Source of the DNA: Oscillospiraceae bacterium
GTDB lineage: Bacteria > Bacillota > Clostridia > Oscillospirales > Acutalibacteraceae
Assembly: GCA_022508705.1 (NCBI GenBank)
Contig: JAFLUO010000032.1
Location: forward strand, 1-16,140
Length of the DNA stretch: 16,140 nucleotides
Direction of reading: 5' to 3'
Of this stretch, positions 7,555-14,460 are shown one piece after another; the first letter of the stretch is position 1; the number at the start of each line of letters is the position of its first letter. Under the pieces are notes generated by a model. It was not told the DNA's origin and did no database searches. It saw only the letters and a program-made list of their open reading frames with translations. The translations under genes were made by a program, and so were the position numbers.

Positions 7555-7576
7555 TCCTTTCATAATATTTTTCACA

Positions 7577-8722
7577 CTATACCTCTTCAAAGAAAGTATC
7601 AGGCTTGTCAGGGTTAAAGCATTCATTACACCACATAAACGTTACCATATCGGTATCGCCGAGATTTTCGATATTATGAGTATAACCCACGGGAATGTCA
7701 ACAACCTCTAACTTTTCGCCTGAAACAAAATATTCATAAACCTTGTCCTCGTCAATTTTGCGGAAGCGGATAACGCCCTTTCCGCTGACCACGAGAAATT
7801 TTTCATTTTTCGTATGGTGCCAATGGTTCCCCTTTGTTATACCAGGCTTTGAAATATTGACGGAAAACTGACCGTTATTGACCGTTCTCAAAATCTCAGT
7901 AAAGGAACCTCTGCTGTCAACATTCATTTTAAGCGGATATGAAAATTTATCAGTCGGTAAATAGGAAAGATACGTACTGTAAAGCTTTTTGGAAAAGCCT
8001 CCGTCTGTCATATCGGGAACGGCTTTTGTTTCTCGGCTCTCCTTAAAGGAATAAAGCAAATCAACAATTTCGCCGAGAGTTACAGAGTGTTCAGTGGGAA
8101 CACGGCAAAACACGCCGTCCTTAGTTTCGTTACCTGAAAGACAATTTACAAGCTCCGTTACAACATCATCAATATAAACGAGAGTCATTTTGTGATTCCT
8201 GTCATTAACGGTTATGGGCAAATCGTTTGCTATATTATTACAAAATGTAGCAACGGCACTGTTATAATTCGGTCTGCACCACTTGCCGAATACATTAGGG
8301 AAGCGGTAAACCAGAACCTTTGCACCCGTTTCCTTGCCGTATTCAAAAAACAAGTCCTCCCCTGCCTTTTTGCTTTTGCCGTAAGGATTTTGGAGCGATG
8401 CTTGAATTGACGAAGAAAGCATTACAGGGCAGGTATTGTTGTGTTTTTTCAATGTGCTGAGCAATTCAGATGCAAAGCCGAAATTGCCGTTCATGAAATC
8501 CTCTTCGTTTTCAGGGCGGTTAACACCTGCAAGGTTAAATACAAAATCACAGTCCCTGCAAAAACCGTCTAAAAGAGATTTGTCGGTATCAATATCGTAT
8601 TCGCAAATTTCAAGTTCATTTGTTATATTAAAGGATTTATCCTTGCCGTCACGGATATTTTTAAGCTCTGCAACAAGATTTTTACCCACAAAGCCTTTTG
8701 CACCTGTAATCAGAATCTTCAT
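7577..8722 (-). CDS. capF: Bifunctional sugar-nucleotide reductase/cupin epimerase (CapF/FnlB type)
   Basis: Second enzyme of UDP-L-FucNAc synthesis: it epimerises the CapE product and reduces the C4 ketone with NAD(P)H, giving UDP-2-acetamido-2,6-dideoxy-L-talose. The 381 residues show both CapF domains. The N-terminal short-chain dehydrogenase has GAKGFVGK at 7-14 and the Tyr114-x-x-x-Lys118 pair in NPYGKSK. The C-terminal cupin (from about 265, RGSFTEILR) has metal ligands His300 and His302 in HWHH, Glu307 and His349. Its start overlaps capE control: the GGAG site (about 8730-8734) overlaps the capE stop codon, with five bases between the genes, so translation is probably coupled. Confidence 0.94.
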   Translation of the reverse strand: MKILITGAKGFVGKNLVAELKNIRDGKDKSFNITNELEICEYDIDTDKSLLDGFCRDCDFVFNLAGVNRPENEEDFMNGNFGFASELLSTLKKHNNTCPVMLSSSIQASLQNPYGKSKKAGEDLFFEYGKETGAKVLVYRFPNVFGKWCRPNYNSAVATFCNNIANDLPITVNDRNHKMTLVYIDDVVTELVNCLSGNETKDGVFCRVPTEHSVTLGEIVDLLYSFKESRETKAVPDMTDGGFSKKLYSTYLSYLPTDKFSYPLKMNVDSRGSFTEILRTVNNGQFSVNISKPGITKGNHWHHTKNEKFLVVSGKGVIRFRKIDEDKVYEYFVSGEKLEVVDIPVGYTHNIENLGDTDMVTFMWCNECFNPDKPDTFFEEV

Positions 8723-8727
8723 GATTT

Positions 8728-9762
8728 TTACTCCGTTTTTGCTAATTCTTCACGAATATATTCAAGTGTCAAGAGTTTTTCCTTAACCTGCTCTACGGTT
8801 AAAAGATCGGTATTATTTGAATTAAACTCTGTAAGCGGGTTACGGGTTGTATCACCGTCTTTGAAATATTTGTCGTAGTTAAGCGAGCGTTTATCGGAAG
8901 GAACGCGGTAAAAGTCGCCCATATCGGTTGCATTTGCACATTCTTCATTGGTAAGAAGAGTTTCGTACATTTTTTCGCCGTGGCGGATTCCTATTACCTT
9001 GATCTCGGTCTCGGGGCAGAAAAGTTCTTTAACAGCCTGGGCCAAAACACCTATGGTGCAGGCAGGCGCTTTCTGAACGAGAATATCGCCTGATACACCG
9101 TGCTCAAATGCAAACAGAACAAGGTCAACCGCTTCGTCAAGGGACATAATAAATCTTGTCATGGAAGGCTCGGTAATTGTAATCGGTTTGCCCTCTTTGA
9201 TTTGCTCAATCCAAAGGGGAATAACCGAACCTCTTGAGCACATAACGTTGCCGTAACGGGTACAGCAAATTTTAGTTTTCTCAGGATTAACGGTTCTTGA
9301 TTTTGCCACAATAACCTTTTCCATCATTGCCTTTGAAGTACCCATTGCGTTTACGGGATAAGCCGCTTTATCAGTTGAAAGGCAAATTACGGTTTTAACG
9401 CCTTCGTCAATGGCGGCGGTAAGTACATTATCCGTTCCTATTACGTTTGTTTTAACGGCTTCAAGGGGGAAAAATTCACATGACGGCACCTGCTTCAATG
9501 CGGCGGCATGGAAAATGTAATCTACCCCGTGCATTGCATTTTTAACAGATGCTAAATCTCTTACATCACCAATGAAAAACTTGATTTTATCGCTTACCTC
9601 GGGCATTTTTGCCTGAAATTCGTGGCGCATATCGTCTTGTTTTTTCTCATCTCTTGAAAAAACGCGTATTTCGCCGATATCCGTCTTCAAAAATCTGTTA
9701 AGTACGGCATTGCCGAAAGAGCCTGTACCGCCTGTTATCATTAAAGTTTTGCCCTTAAACAT
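8728..9762 (-). CDS. capE: UDP-GlcNAc 4,6-dehydratase / 5-epimerase (CapE/FnlA/WbjB type)
   Basis: First committed enzyme toward UDP-L-FucNAc. It dehydrates UDP-GlcNAc at C4/C6 and inverts C5, giving an L-arabino-4-hexulose. The 344 residues match S. aureus CapE closely across the chain: Rossmann motif GGTGSFG at 11-17, FSRDEKKQDD at 35-44, HAAALKQVPSCEF at 85-97, LSTDKAAYPVNAMG, and the catalytic M-x-x-x-K (Met140, Lys144) that replaces Y-x-x-x-K in this subfamily. That substitution separates it from ordinary extended SDRs. AAAAGGA lies about ten bases upstream of the start. It heads the minus-strand capE-capF-capG operon. Confidence 0.94.
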   Translation of the reverse strand: MFKGKTLMITGGTGSFGNAVLNRFLKTDIGEIRVFSRDEKKQDDMRHEFQAKMPEVSDKIKFFIGDVRDLASVKNAMHGVDYIFHAAALKQVPSCEFFPLEAVKTNVIGTDNVLTAAIDEGVKTVICLSTDKAAYPVNAMGTSKAMMEKVIVAKSRTVNPEKTKICCTRYGNVMCSRGSVIPLWIEQIKEGKPITITEPSMTRFIMSLDEAVDLVLFAFEHGVSGDILVQKAPACTIGVLAQAVKELFCPETEIKVIGIRHGEKMYETLLTNEECANATDMGDFYRVPSDKRSLNYDKYFKDGDTTRNPLTEFNSNNTDLLTVEQVKEKLLTLEYIREELAKTE

Positions 9763-9839
9763 TTCTTCACAATCCTTTTACTAATTTTTCTTTATAATGC
9801 AAAACACAATAAAATGTGCATAATTACCTAATATAAACA

Positions 9840-9868
9840 ATTATATAGTTTTGATTTATAAAAGTCAA
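9840..9868 (-). promoter_or_regulatory. Sigma-A promoter of capEFG
   Basis: On the minus strand TTGACT (-35, 9863-9868), a 17-base spacer and perfect TATAAT (-10, 9840-9845). This predicts a leader of about 70 bases before capE. Confidence 0.86.
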
Positions 9869-9908
9869 TATCAATGGAAAATACAATATAATATATATAC
9901 AAATTTCA

Positions 9909-9937
9909 TTGACAAAACGCTGTTTTTTTGTTATTAT
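9909..9937 (+). promoter_or_regulatory. Sigma-A promoter of the cohesin-like surface protein gene
   Basis: Perfect TTGACA (-35, 9909-9914), a 17-base spacer and TATTAT (-10, 9932-9937). It is divergent from the capEFG promoter, with about 40 bases between the two -35 boxes, so one regulator could act on both. Confidence 0.87.
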
Positions 9938-9974
9938 CTTCATATAAATTACGAAAACAAGGGGCGTTATTTTT

Positions 9975-10691
9975 ATGAAAAACAAATATATTGCAAAATT
10001 TGCGGCTGTCGCTTTGGCTTTAATGCTTATTTTAATTTCGGCTGTTCCCGCTTTTGCCGCAAAAACAGTTAAAGTTAAAGTTGAAATTGCAGGCAGTGAC
10101 GGTTTGCTTTACGTTCGCTTAACTGCTCCTGCTGGTTCTAATATTTCTACAATTTCAGTTCCGTTAAATTACGATGAAACTAAGCTTGAATTTAAGGAAA
10201 TGAGTTACCTTGAGAACCCCTCAATAGTAAATTCCACAAATGCTGAAAACGAAGGCGTTGTTGTTGCGAACACGGTAATTGCTGAGTCACTTACCGAAGA
10301 GTCAAAAATATTTACATACATTTTCAAAATTGTTGACGGCGCAGAGGGCAAATGTGAATTTTCATTTGGCACGGTAAAGGCAACGGATTCTGACGATAAA
10401 GAAATCAATATCGTTTTTGACGGTGAGCTTACAGCATCGCTCTCCGAGCTTGAGCCGTTAACTCCCGACAAAGTACAGTCATCATTTGAGCCTACTGAAC
10501 CGACTGAGGCTACAGAGCCTTCAAAATCTGAGACAGAAACCGAAAGCACCACTAAGGCTGAGAATGCAGAAACTCCCAACATTCCGAATACAACAAGAAA
10601 AGTGGCGGCTGTTTCAGCAGTAGCCGTTGCGGCTGTTGCGGCAATTGCAGGCTCGGCTGTTGCCATTAAGAAGAAAAAGGATAACGAATAA
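9975..10691 (+). CDS. Secreted, C-terminally anchored cohesin-like surface protein
   Basis: A 238-residue exported protein. Residues 1-28 are a clear signal peptide (KNKY, hydrophobic core, cleavage after A-F-A at about 28). Residues about 30-155 look like a beta-sandwich of the cohesin/carbohydrate-binding type (ISVPLNYDETKLEF resembles the cohesin strand pattern), a low-level resemblance. A Thr/Glu/Pro/Ser-rich linker (about 165-200) leads to an Ala/Val hydrophobic segment at 209-231 and the tail IKKKKDNE. I-P-N-T-T at 203-207, just before that segment, resembles a degenerate sortase signal with Thr for Gly; simple membrane anchoring is equally possible. AAGGGG precedes the ATG by about ten bases. 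It is monocistronic with its own promoter and terminator. The binding partner is unknown; no dockerin gene is present here. Confidence 0.78.
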   Translation: MKNKYIAKFAAVALALMLILISAVPAFAAKTVKVKVEIAGSDGLLYVRLTAPAGSNISTISVPLNYDETKLEFKEMSYLENPSIVNSTNAENEGVVVANTVIAESLTEESKIFTYIFKIVDGAEGKCEFSFGTVKATDSDDKEINIVFDGELTASLSELEPLTPDKVQSSFEPTEPTEATEPSKSETETESTTKAENAETPNIPNTTRKVAAVSAVAVAAVAAIAGSAVAIKKKKDNE

Positions 10692-10715
10692 TTAACCGAT
10701 TTTGTAAACCGATTC

Positions 10716-10749
10716 AAACAGCCGCTCATTTTGCGGCTGTTTATTTTTG
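10716..10749 (+). terminator. Intrinsic terminator after the cohesin-like gene
   Basis: AAACAGCCGC (10716-10725) pairs with GCGGCTGTTT (10733-10742) over ten base pairs, with a seven-base loop and a T-rich tail to 10749. Confidence 0.92.
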
Positions 10750-10780
10750 TTAAAGAACAGTCTTTCAAAGAGGATTAGCC

Positions 10781-11650
10781 ATGAATTTCAAAAAATTTGA
10801 CAGTATAACCGAAATAAACAAAGGGTACAGCGGTGACAAAAAGTACTGCGCTGTTAAAGACGGGACTAAGTATCTTTTGCGTATTTCACCGAGAAAGAAA
10901 TATAAAAACAGAAAGAAAATTCACAAGATAATGAAAAAGCTTGCGGTCAAAGATATTTCCATGTGTAAACCGTTAAAGGTCGGTCTTTGCCAAGAAGGCA
11001 CATACATTTTGCAATCGTGGGTTGACGGTGTAGATGCAGAGGAAAACATCCGCAATTACGAGAAATCCAAGCAGTATGATTTCGGCTTTCAGTCGGGTAA
11101 AATATTGCAGAAAATTCACTCTATTCCCGCCCCGAAAAACCAGCAGGTTTGGGAAGAAAGATTTAATGCTAAAATGGACAGGAAAATAAAAATGTACCGT
11201 GATTGCCCGATAAAGTTTGACGGTGCCGAGTACATAATTGATTATCTTAATGTAAACCGCAGTTTGCTTAAAAACAGACCTCAATGTTTTCAGCACGGGG
11301 ATTACCATGTGGGCAATATGATGATTGAAAATGATAAAATTGTTATCATTGATTTTGACAGATATGATTTCGGCGACCCTTGGGAAGAGTTTAACCGCAT
11401 TGTTTGGGCGGCGCAAACGTCTCCTGAATTTGCAAGCGGTATGATTGACGGGTATTTTGACAACGATGTGCCTGGGCTTTTTTGGAAACTTCTTAAACTT
11501 TATATAGGCAGTAATACTTTGTCATCTGTTCCGTGGGCGATTGAGTACGGCGGTGATCAGGTAGATATAATGCTGAACCAAGCCAAAGACGTATTGGAAT
11601 GGTATGATAATTATAAATTGACAGTACCGAAATGGTATATCAAATTTTGA
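10781..11650 (+). CDS. APH-fold small-molecule kinase (aminoglycoside phosphotransferase family, substrate unknown)
   Basis: A 289-residue kinase-fold protein of the APH/choline kinase group. The N-lobe has a nucleotide loop region KGYSGDKKY (14-22) and a likely ATP-binding lysine in DGTKYLLRI (Lys30). The C-lobe has the catalytic Brenner motif HGDYHVGN (172-179; Asp174, Asn179) and the metal-binding aspartate in IIDFDRYDFGDP (Asp191). Family members phosphorylate hydroxyls of small molecules such as aminoglycosides, sugars or choline. Nothing here points to antibiotic resistance specifically. AGAGGA precedes the ATG. No clear promoter is seen between the terminator and the gene, so transcription may rely on readthrough or a weak promoter. 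The glycosylase gene follows after 33 bases. Confidence 0.85.
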   Translation: MNFKKFDSITEINKGYSGDKKYCAVKDGTKYLLRISPRKKYKNRKKIHKIMKKLAVKDISMCKPLKVGLCQEGTYILQSWVDGVDAEENIRNYEKSKQYDFGFQSGKILQKIHSIPAPKNQQVWEERFNAKMDRKIKMYRDCPIKFDGAEYIIDYLNVNRSLLKNRPQCFQHGDYHVGNMMIENDKIVIIDFDRYDFGDPWEEFNRIVWAAQTSPEFASGMIDGYFDNDVPGLFWKLLKLYIGSNTLSSVPWAIEYGGDQVDIMLNQAKDVLEWYDNYKLTVPKWYIKF

Positions 11651-11683
11651 AGAAGAAAATCACTTTATGAGGAATGAGCAAGT

Positions 11684-12166
11684 ATGTTAATACACACTGT
11701 TAAACCGATATTTAACAAAAATTCAAAAACGCTTATTTTGGGCACTTTTCCGTCAGTGAAATCAAGGGAAGTATGCTTTTTTTACGGTCATCCGCAAAAC
11801 AGATTCTGGCCTGTAATGGCAAGAATTTGTAACAGTAAAATCCCTGAATCAATTGCAGATAAAACAAATCTGATTTTATCAAATAATTTTGCGCTTTGGG
11901 ACATTATCCATTCCTGTGAAATTGAAGGGTCGTCTGACAGTTCAATTAAAAATGTTGTGCCGAATGATATAAGCATTATTCTGAAAGAAACGCAGGTTGA
12001 CAGAATTTTTGTCAACGGAAAAAAGGCAGAAAGTCTATATAAAAAGTACATTGAGAAAAACATAGGAATTAAAGCAATTTATCTGCCCTCAACAAGCCCT
12101 GCCAATGCCTCTTGGAGTGAGGATGACTTAGCAGAATTTTGGAAAAAGCAAATTTTCGGTGAGTAG
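11684..12166 (+). CDS. DNA-deoxyinosine (hypoxanthine/uracil) glycosylase, UDG family 6
   Basis: Base-excision repair glycosylase of the uracil-DNA glycosylase superfamily. Family 6 members remove hypoxanthine (deaminated adenine) from DNA. The 160-residue product has the family opening LILGTFPSVKSREVCFFYGHPQNRFWPV. Asn39 in HPQNRFW falls at the position of the catalytic Asn described for this family. ALWDIIHSCEIEGSSDSSI and YLPSTSPANAS near the C-terminus correspond to the later family motifs. The start has GAGGAATGAG close upstream. It lies 33 bases after the APH-fold kinase and nine bases before the propeller gene, with no functional link to either that I can state. Confidence 0.88.
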   Translation: MLIHTVKPIFNKNSKTLILGTFPSVKSREVCFFYGHPQNRFWPVMARICNSKIPESIADKTNLILSNNFALWDIIHSCEIEGSSDSSIKNVVPNDISIILKETQVDRIFVNGKKAESLYKKYIEKNIGIKAIYLPSTSPANASWSEDDLAEFWKKQIFGE

Positions 12167-12175
12167 GTGCAAAGT

Positions 12176-13144
12176 ATGGATAACTTGACTGTTTCACAGC
12201 TAAAAAATGCAGAATTTAAGCTATATAAAAACAATCCCGTAATAAAGCCGTTTGATAGCTTTGTTGTCGCCGACCCCTCCCTGCTAACACCCGATAAGGC
12301 AATCGACCGAAAGTGGCACATGTTTTTACATACAAATTTAGGTGTGTATCATTTTGTCAGCGACGACGGAATTGATTTTAAAAAGATTAAGAGAATTTTG
12401 CCGAGGGCAATGCGCCCGAACATAAATTTTATTGACGGCAGATATTATCTGTTTTATGAACGGACTGCCCCGCTCTTAGTAAACGCCTTGACTCTTATAA
12501 ATCTTGCAAAATGGCATTCTGAGATTTACGTTACAGAAAGTGACGATTTGATTAACTGGAGCAAGCCACGCAAAGTAATCGGCAATACAAAGCCTTATGA
12601 GAAAGATAAGAGAGGTATTGCAATTTCAAATCCATATCTTCTAAAGTGTGATGAAGGCTTTGTTTTGTACTATTCCTGCGGGCAAACCTTTATTAAAGAC
12701 TGCGGCTTTTGCGAGCCTACATATATTTCTTATGCGTACAGTAAAAATGTTACGGAAGGCTACGTCAGCGCTGACAAACCGATTATTTCGCCCGATAAGA
12801 ATAACCCTTACCTTAATTTGTGCAGCGGTTGCTTAAAGGTTTATAAACTTTCTGACGGATACGTCGGTTTTCAGAACGGAATTTACGAAGAAAACGGAGA
12901 AAGCAAGTCAGCAATTATAATGTTATCATCAAATGACGGCAAAGATTTTAAGTTTGAAAAAATAGTTTTACAGCCGCAAATGTGTAACGGAAACCAGTGG
13001 ATGAATCAATTTGTCTATGCCAGCCATTTAGTGAAATACGGTGATAAGCTTAGATTATATTTTAACGCAAGAGATACCGCAAACACGCTGAAAGGTCGGG
13101 AATGTATCGGCTTTTGCGAGGCGGAAATACCAAAAAATTCATGA
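12176..13144 (+). CDS. GH43/GH32-like five-bladed beta-propeller protein (putative glycosidase)
   Basis: A 322-residue protein without a signal peptide, so cytosolic. Its repeated blade pattern suggests the five-bladed propeller fold of GH43/32/68/130 enzymes: ADPSLL near 32-37 (Asp33 could be the N-terminal catalytic Asp), RPNINFIDGRYYLFYER, HSEIYVTESDDLINWSKPR, AISNPYLLKCDEGFVLYYS, and IIMLSSNDGKDFKFEK. I cannot name the subfamily or substrate. An in-frame GTG at 12167 is possible, but the ATG at 12176 is preferred because AGGTG lies six bases upstream. It overlaps nothing but starts nine bases after the glycosylase stop. No terminator follows; the perR promoter begins nine bases later. Confidence 0.72.
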   Translation: MDNLTVSQLKNAEFKLYKNNPVIKPFDSFVVADPSLLTPDKAIDRKWHMFLHTNLGVYHFVSDDGIDFKKIKRILPRAMRPNINFIDGRYYLFYERTAPLLVNALTLINLAKWHSEIYVTESDDLINWSKPRKVIGNTKPYEKDKRGIAISNPYLLKCDEGFVLYYSCGQTFIKDCGFCEPTYISYAYSKNVTEGYVSADKPIISPDKNNPYLNLCSGCLKVYKLSDGYVGFQNGIYEENGESKSAIIMLSSNDGKDFKFEKIVLQPQMCNGNQWMNQFVYASHLVKYGDKLRLYFNARDTANTLKGRECIGFCEAEIPKNS

Positions 13145-13152
13145 TTTTTATG

Positions 13153-13180
13153 TTGACAATTTGCAAAAAAAGCGTATAAT
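13153..13180 (+). promoter_or_regulatory. Sigma-A promoter of the perR operon
   Basis: Perfect TTGACA (-35, 13153-13158), a 16-base spacer and perfect TATAAT (-10, 13175-13180). The predicted start of transcription, near 13187, falls inside the operator that follows. Confidence 0.87.
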
Positions 13181-13182
13181 CA

Positions 13183-13208
13183 AATTGTAATCATTACAAA
13201 TTACAATT
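13183..13208 (+). promoter_or_regulatory. PerR-type operator, perfect 7-1-7 box with an overlapping second palindrome
   Basis: TTGTAATCATTACAA at 13185-13199 is a perfect 7-1-7 inverted repeat of the Fur/PerR class (PerR boxes follow TTATAAT-N-ATTATAA). A second pair of arms, AATTGTAAT (13183-13191) and ATTACAATT (13200-13208), overlaps it, so two dimers might bind. Its position over the transcription start implies repression of perR and the genes behind it, relieved by peroxide. Confidence 0.85.
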
Positions 13209-13224
13209 ATTTGGTTGGTGCTTT

Positions 13225-13626
13225 ATGGATACTCAACAAATTTCCGAAGTTTTTAAGAGCAACGGTCTTAAGCTTACCCCTCAGCGTATTGCTGTTTATA
13301 AATTCCTTAAAGAAAATCCAATCCACCCGGACGCATTAACGGTGTATGAAAAAATGGTTGAAAGCAATCCGTCTTTTTCAAAAACTACGGTTTACAACTG
13401 CCTGCAAACACTCTCGGACTGCGGACTTATAAATCCAGTTAACATTGATAAAGACAAAATCCGTTACGATGCGGATACGTCGTTCCACGGGCATTTCAAA
13501 TGCACGAAATGCGGCGAAATTTATGATTTCAAATGCACGGAAAGTCATGTTTGCGGCATTGACGGCTTTGAAATCGAACAAAAAGACGTGTATTACAGCG
13601 GAATTTGCAAACGCTGTAAAAAATAA
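13225..13626 (+). CDS. perR: PerR: peroxide-sensing Fur-family repressor
   Basis: A 133-residue Fur-family regulator with winged-helix segment (TPQRIAVYKFL; SFSKTTVYNCLQTL at about 50-63) and C-terminal dimerisation domain. The five residues that bind regulatory metal in B. subtilis PerR (H37, D85, H91, H93, D104) are matched at a constant offset of three: His34, Asp82, His88, His90, Asp101. Asp101 in place of Glu is a PerR rather than Fur trait. The structural zinc cysteines are Cys93/Cys96 and Cys128/Cys131. Metal-catalysed oxidation of the histidines is the known sensing mechanism. The upstream operator and the downstream rubrerythrin and rubredoxin agree with this role. The ribosome binding site (GGTTGGTG) is modest. 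Confidence 0.92.
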   Translation: MDTQQISEVFKSNGLKLTPQRIAVYKFLKENPIHPDALTVYEKMVESNPSFSKTTVYNCLQTLSDCGLINPVNIDKDKIRYDADTSFHGHFKCTKCGEIYDFKCTESHVCGIDGFEIEQKDVYYSGICKRCKK

Positions 13627-13657
13627 AAATTTTTTATTTAAAAGGAGTAAAAATATT

Positions 13658-14197
13658 ATGGCAAAGAAGTATTACTGCCCCGTATGCGGCTATGAAAGCG
13701 ATGAACCCATTGATGTATGCCCCATCTGCAAGGCAAAAATGGCTATGAGAGAAGAAAGCGCAGAAATGACATGGGCTGCTGAACACGTTGTCGGCATTAT
13801 TGACGGTGTTGACGAAAAAATCGTTCAGGGTCTTCGTGACAATTTCAACGGCGAGTGCTCAGAGGTTGGTATGTACCTTGCAATGGCAAGAGTTGCTCAC
13901 AGAGAGGGCTATCCCGAAATCGGTCTTTATTGGGAAAAGGCAGCTTACGAAGAGGCAGAGCACGCTGCAAAATTTGCAGAGATGCTCGGTGAAGTAGTTA
14001 CAAGCTCAACAAAGAAGAATCTTGAAATGAGAGTTGCAGCAGAAAACGGCGCAACAATGGGCAAAACAGAGCTTGCAAAAATGGCAAAAGAGCAGGGTCT
14101 TGACGCTATTCACGATACAGTTCACGAAATGGCAAGAGACGAAGCTCGTCACGGCAAGGCATTCAAGGGTCTTCTTGAGAGATATTTCGGCGAATAA
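13658..14197 (+). CDS. Reverse rubrerythrin (N-terminal rubredoxin domain plus diiron domain)
   Basis: Peroxide-reducing diiron protein. Unlike classical rubrerythrin, the rubredoxin-like iron site is at the N-terminus (Cys7, Cys10, Cys21, Cys24), followed by the four-helix diiron domain. Diiron ligands include Glu66, the ExxH motif at 99-102 (Glu99, His102), Glu129 and the second ExxH at 162-165 (Glu162, His165). The 179-residue length and domain order match the reverse rubrerythrins of C. acetobutylicum, which are under PerR control. The frame is open far upstream into perR, but the ATG at 13658 has AAAGGAGT at 13641-13648 and starts the MAKKYYCPVCGY motif. It lies 31 bases after perR, so is probably co-transcribed. 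Confidence 0.94.
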   Translation: MAKKYYCPVCGYESDEPIDVCPICKAKMAMREESAEMTWAAEHVVGIIDGVDEKIVQGLRDNFNGECSEVGMYLAMARVAHREGYPEIGLYWEKAAYEEAEHAAKFAEMLGEVVTSSTKKNLEMRVAAENGATMGKTELAKMAKEQGLDAIHDTVHEMARDEARHGKAFKGLLERYFGE

Positions 14198-14248
14198 TTT
14201 TTCACGAAAAGTACATATTAAGAACACAGTCCAACGGAGGTTTTTAAT

Positions 14249-14404
14249 ATGGAATATATATGCCCTTGCGGTTATGTTTACGATGAAGCTTTGGGCGATT
14301 CCGAAAACGGAATTGAACCGGGCACACCGTGGTCGCTGATTTCAGATGAATTTGTTTGTCCCGTTTGCGGGCTTGACAAAAGCGCATTTGAAGCAAAAGA
14401 ATAA
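14249..14404 (+). CDS. Rubredoxin with a shortened first iron knuckle (C-P-C)
   Basis: A 51-residue electron carrier, probably the reductant of the preceding reverse rubrerythrin. It reads MEYICPCGYVYDEALGD, then GIEPGTPW, then FVCPVCGLDKSAFEAKE, the standard rubredoxin order. The second cysteine pair (Cys37, Cys40) is a normal CxxC. The first is Cys5-Pro-Cys7, one residue shorter than the usual CxxC, while the distance from Cys7 to Cys37 equals that of ordinary rubredoxins. A GGAGG site ends nine bases before the ATG. The gene follows reverse rubrerythrin by 51 bases and ends just before the operon terminator. Confidence 0.92.
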   Translation: MEYICPCGYVYDEALGDSENGIEPGTPWSLISDEFVCPVCGLDKSAFEAKE

Positions 14405-14412
14405 TTACACAA

Positions 14413-14443
14413 AAAAGCAGGAAGAGTAATTCTTCCTGCTTTT
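14413..14443. terminator. Bidirectional terminator between rubredoxin and the GPH symporter
   Basis: AAAAGCAGGAAGA (14413-14425) pairs perfectly with TCTTCCTGCTTTT (14431-14443) around a five-base loop, with T-runs on both strands. It serves the peroxide operon and the convergent transporter gene. Confidence 0.94.
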
Positions 14444-14460
14444 TATAATTCTATCTGTTT

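Noticed and set aside
6306..9762. Fragment of a capsule biosynthesis locus
   Set aside because: The operon is bounded by its own promoter and terminator, and no glycosyltransferase, flippase or polymerase gene lies on either side.
9851..10072. 73-residue open frame upstream of and overlapping the cohesin-like gene
   Set aside because: It spans the divergent promoter region and is out of frame with a clear signal peptide that has a good ribosome binding site.
10205..10768. 187-residue open frame on the minus strand
   Set aside because: It is the antisense of the cohesin-like gene and runs through its terminator; the Ser/Val-rich sequence mirrors the Thr/Glu-rich linker.
10781..11650. Antibiotic-resistance gene
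   Set aside because: The fold is that of the APH superfamily, but nothing indicates an aminoglycoside substrate; most family members in such genomes have other or unknown substrates.
12167..12175. GTG start of the propeller protein
   Set aside because: The AGGTG site overlaps the GTG and is correctly spaced for the ATG at 12176.
13445..13657. 71-residue N-terminal extension of reverse rubrerythrin
   Set aside because: It overlaps perR in another frame and is basic and unstructured; the ATG at 13658 has a strong Shine-Dalgarno and begins the family motif.
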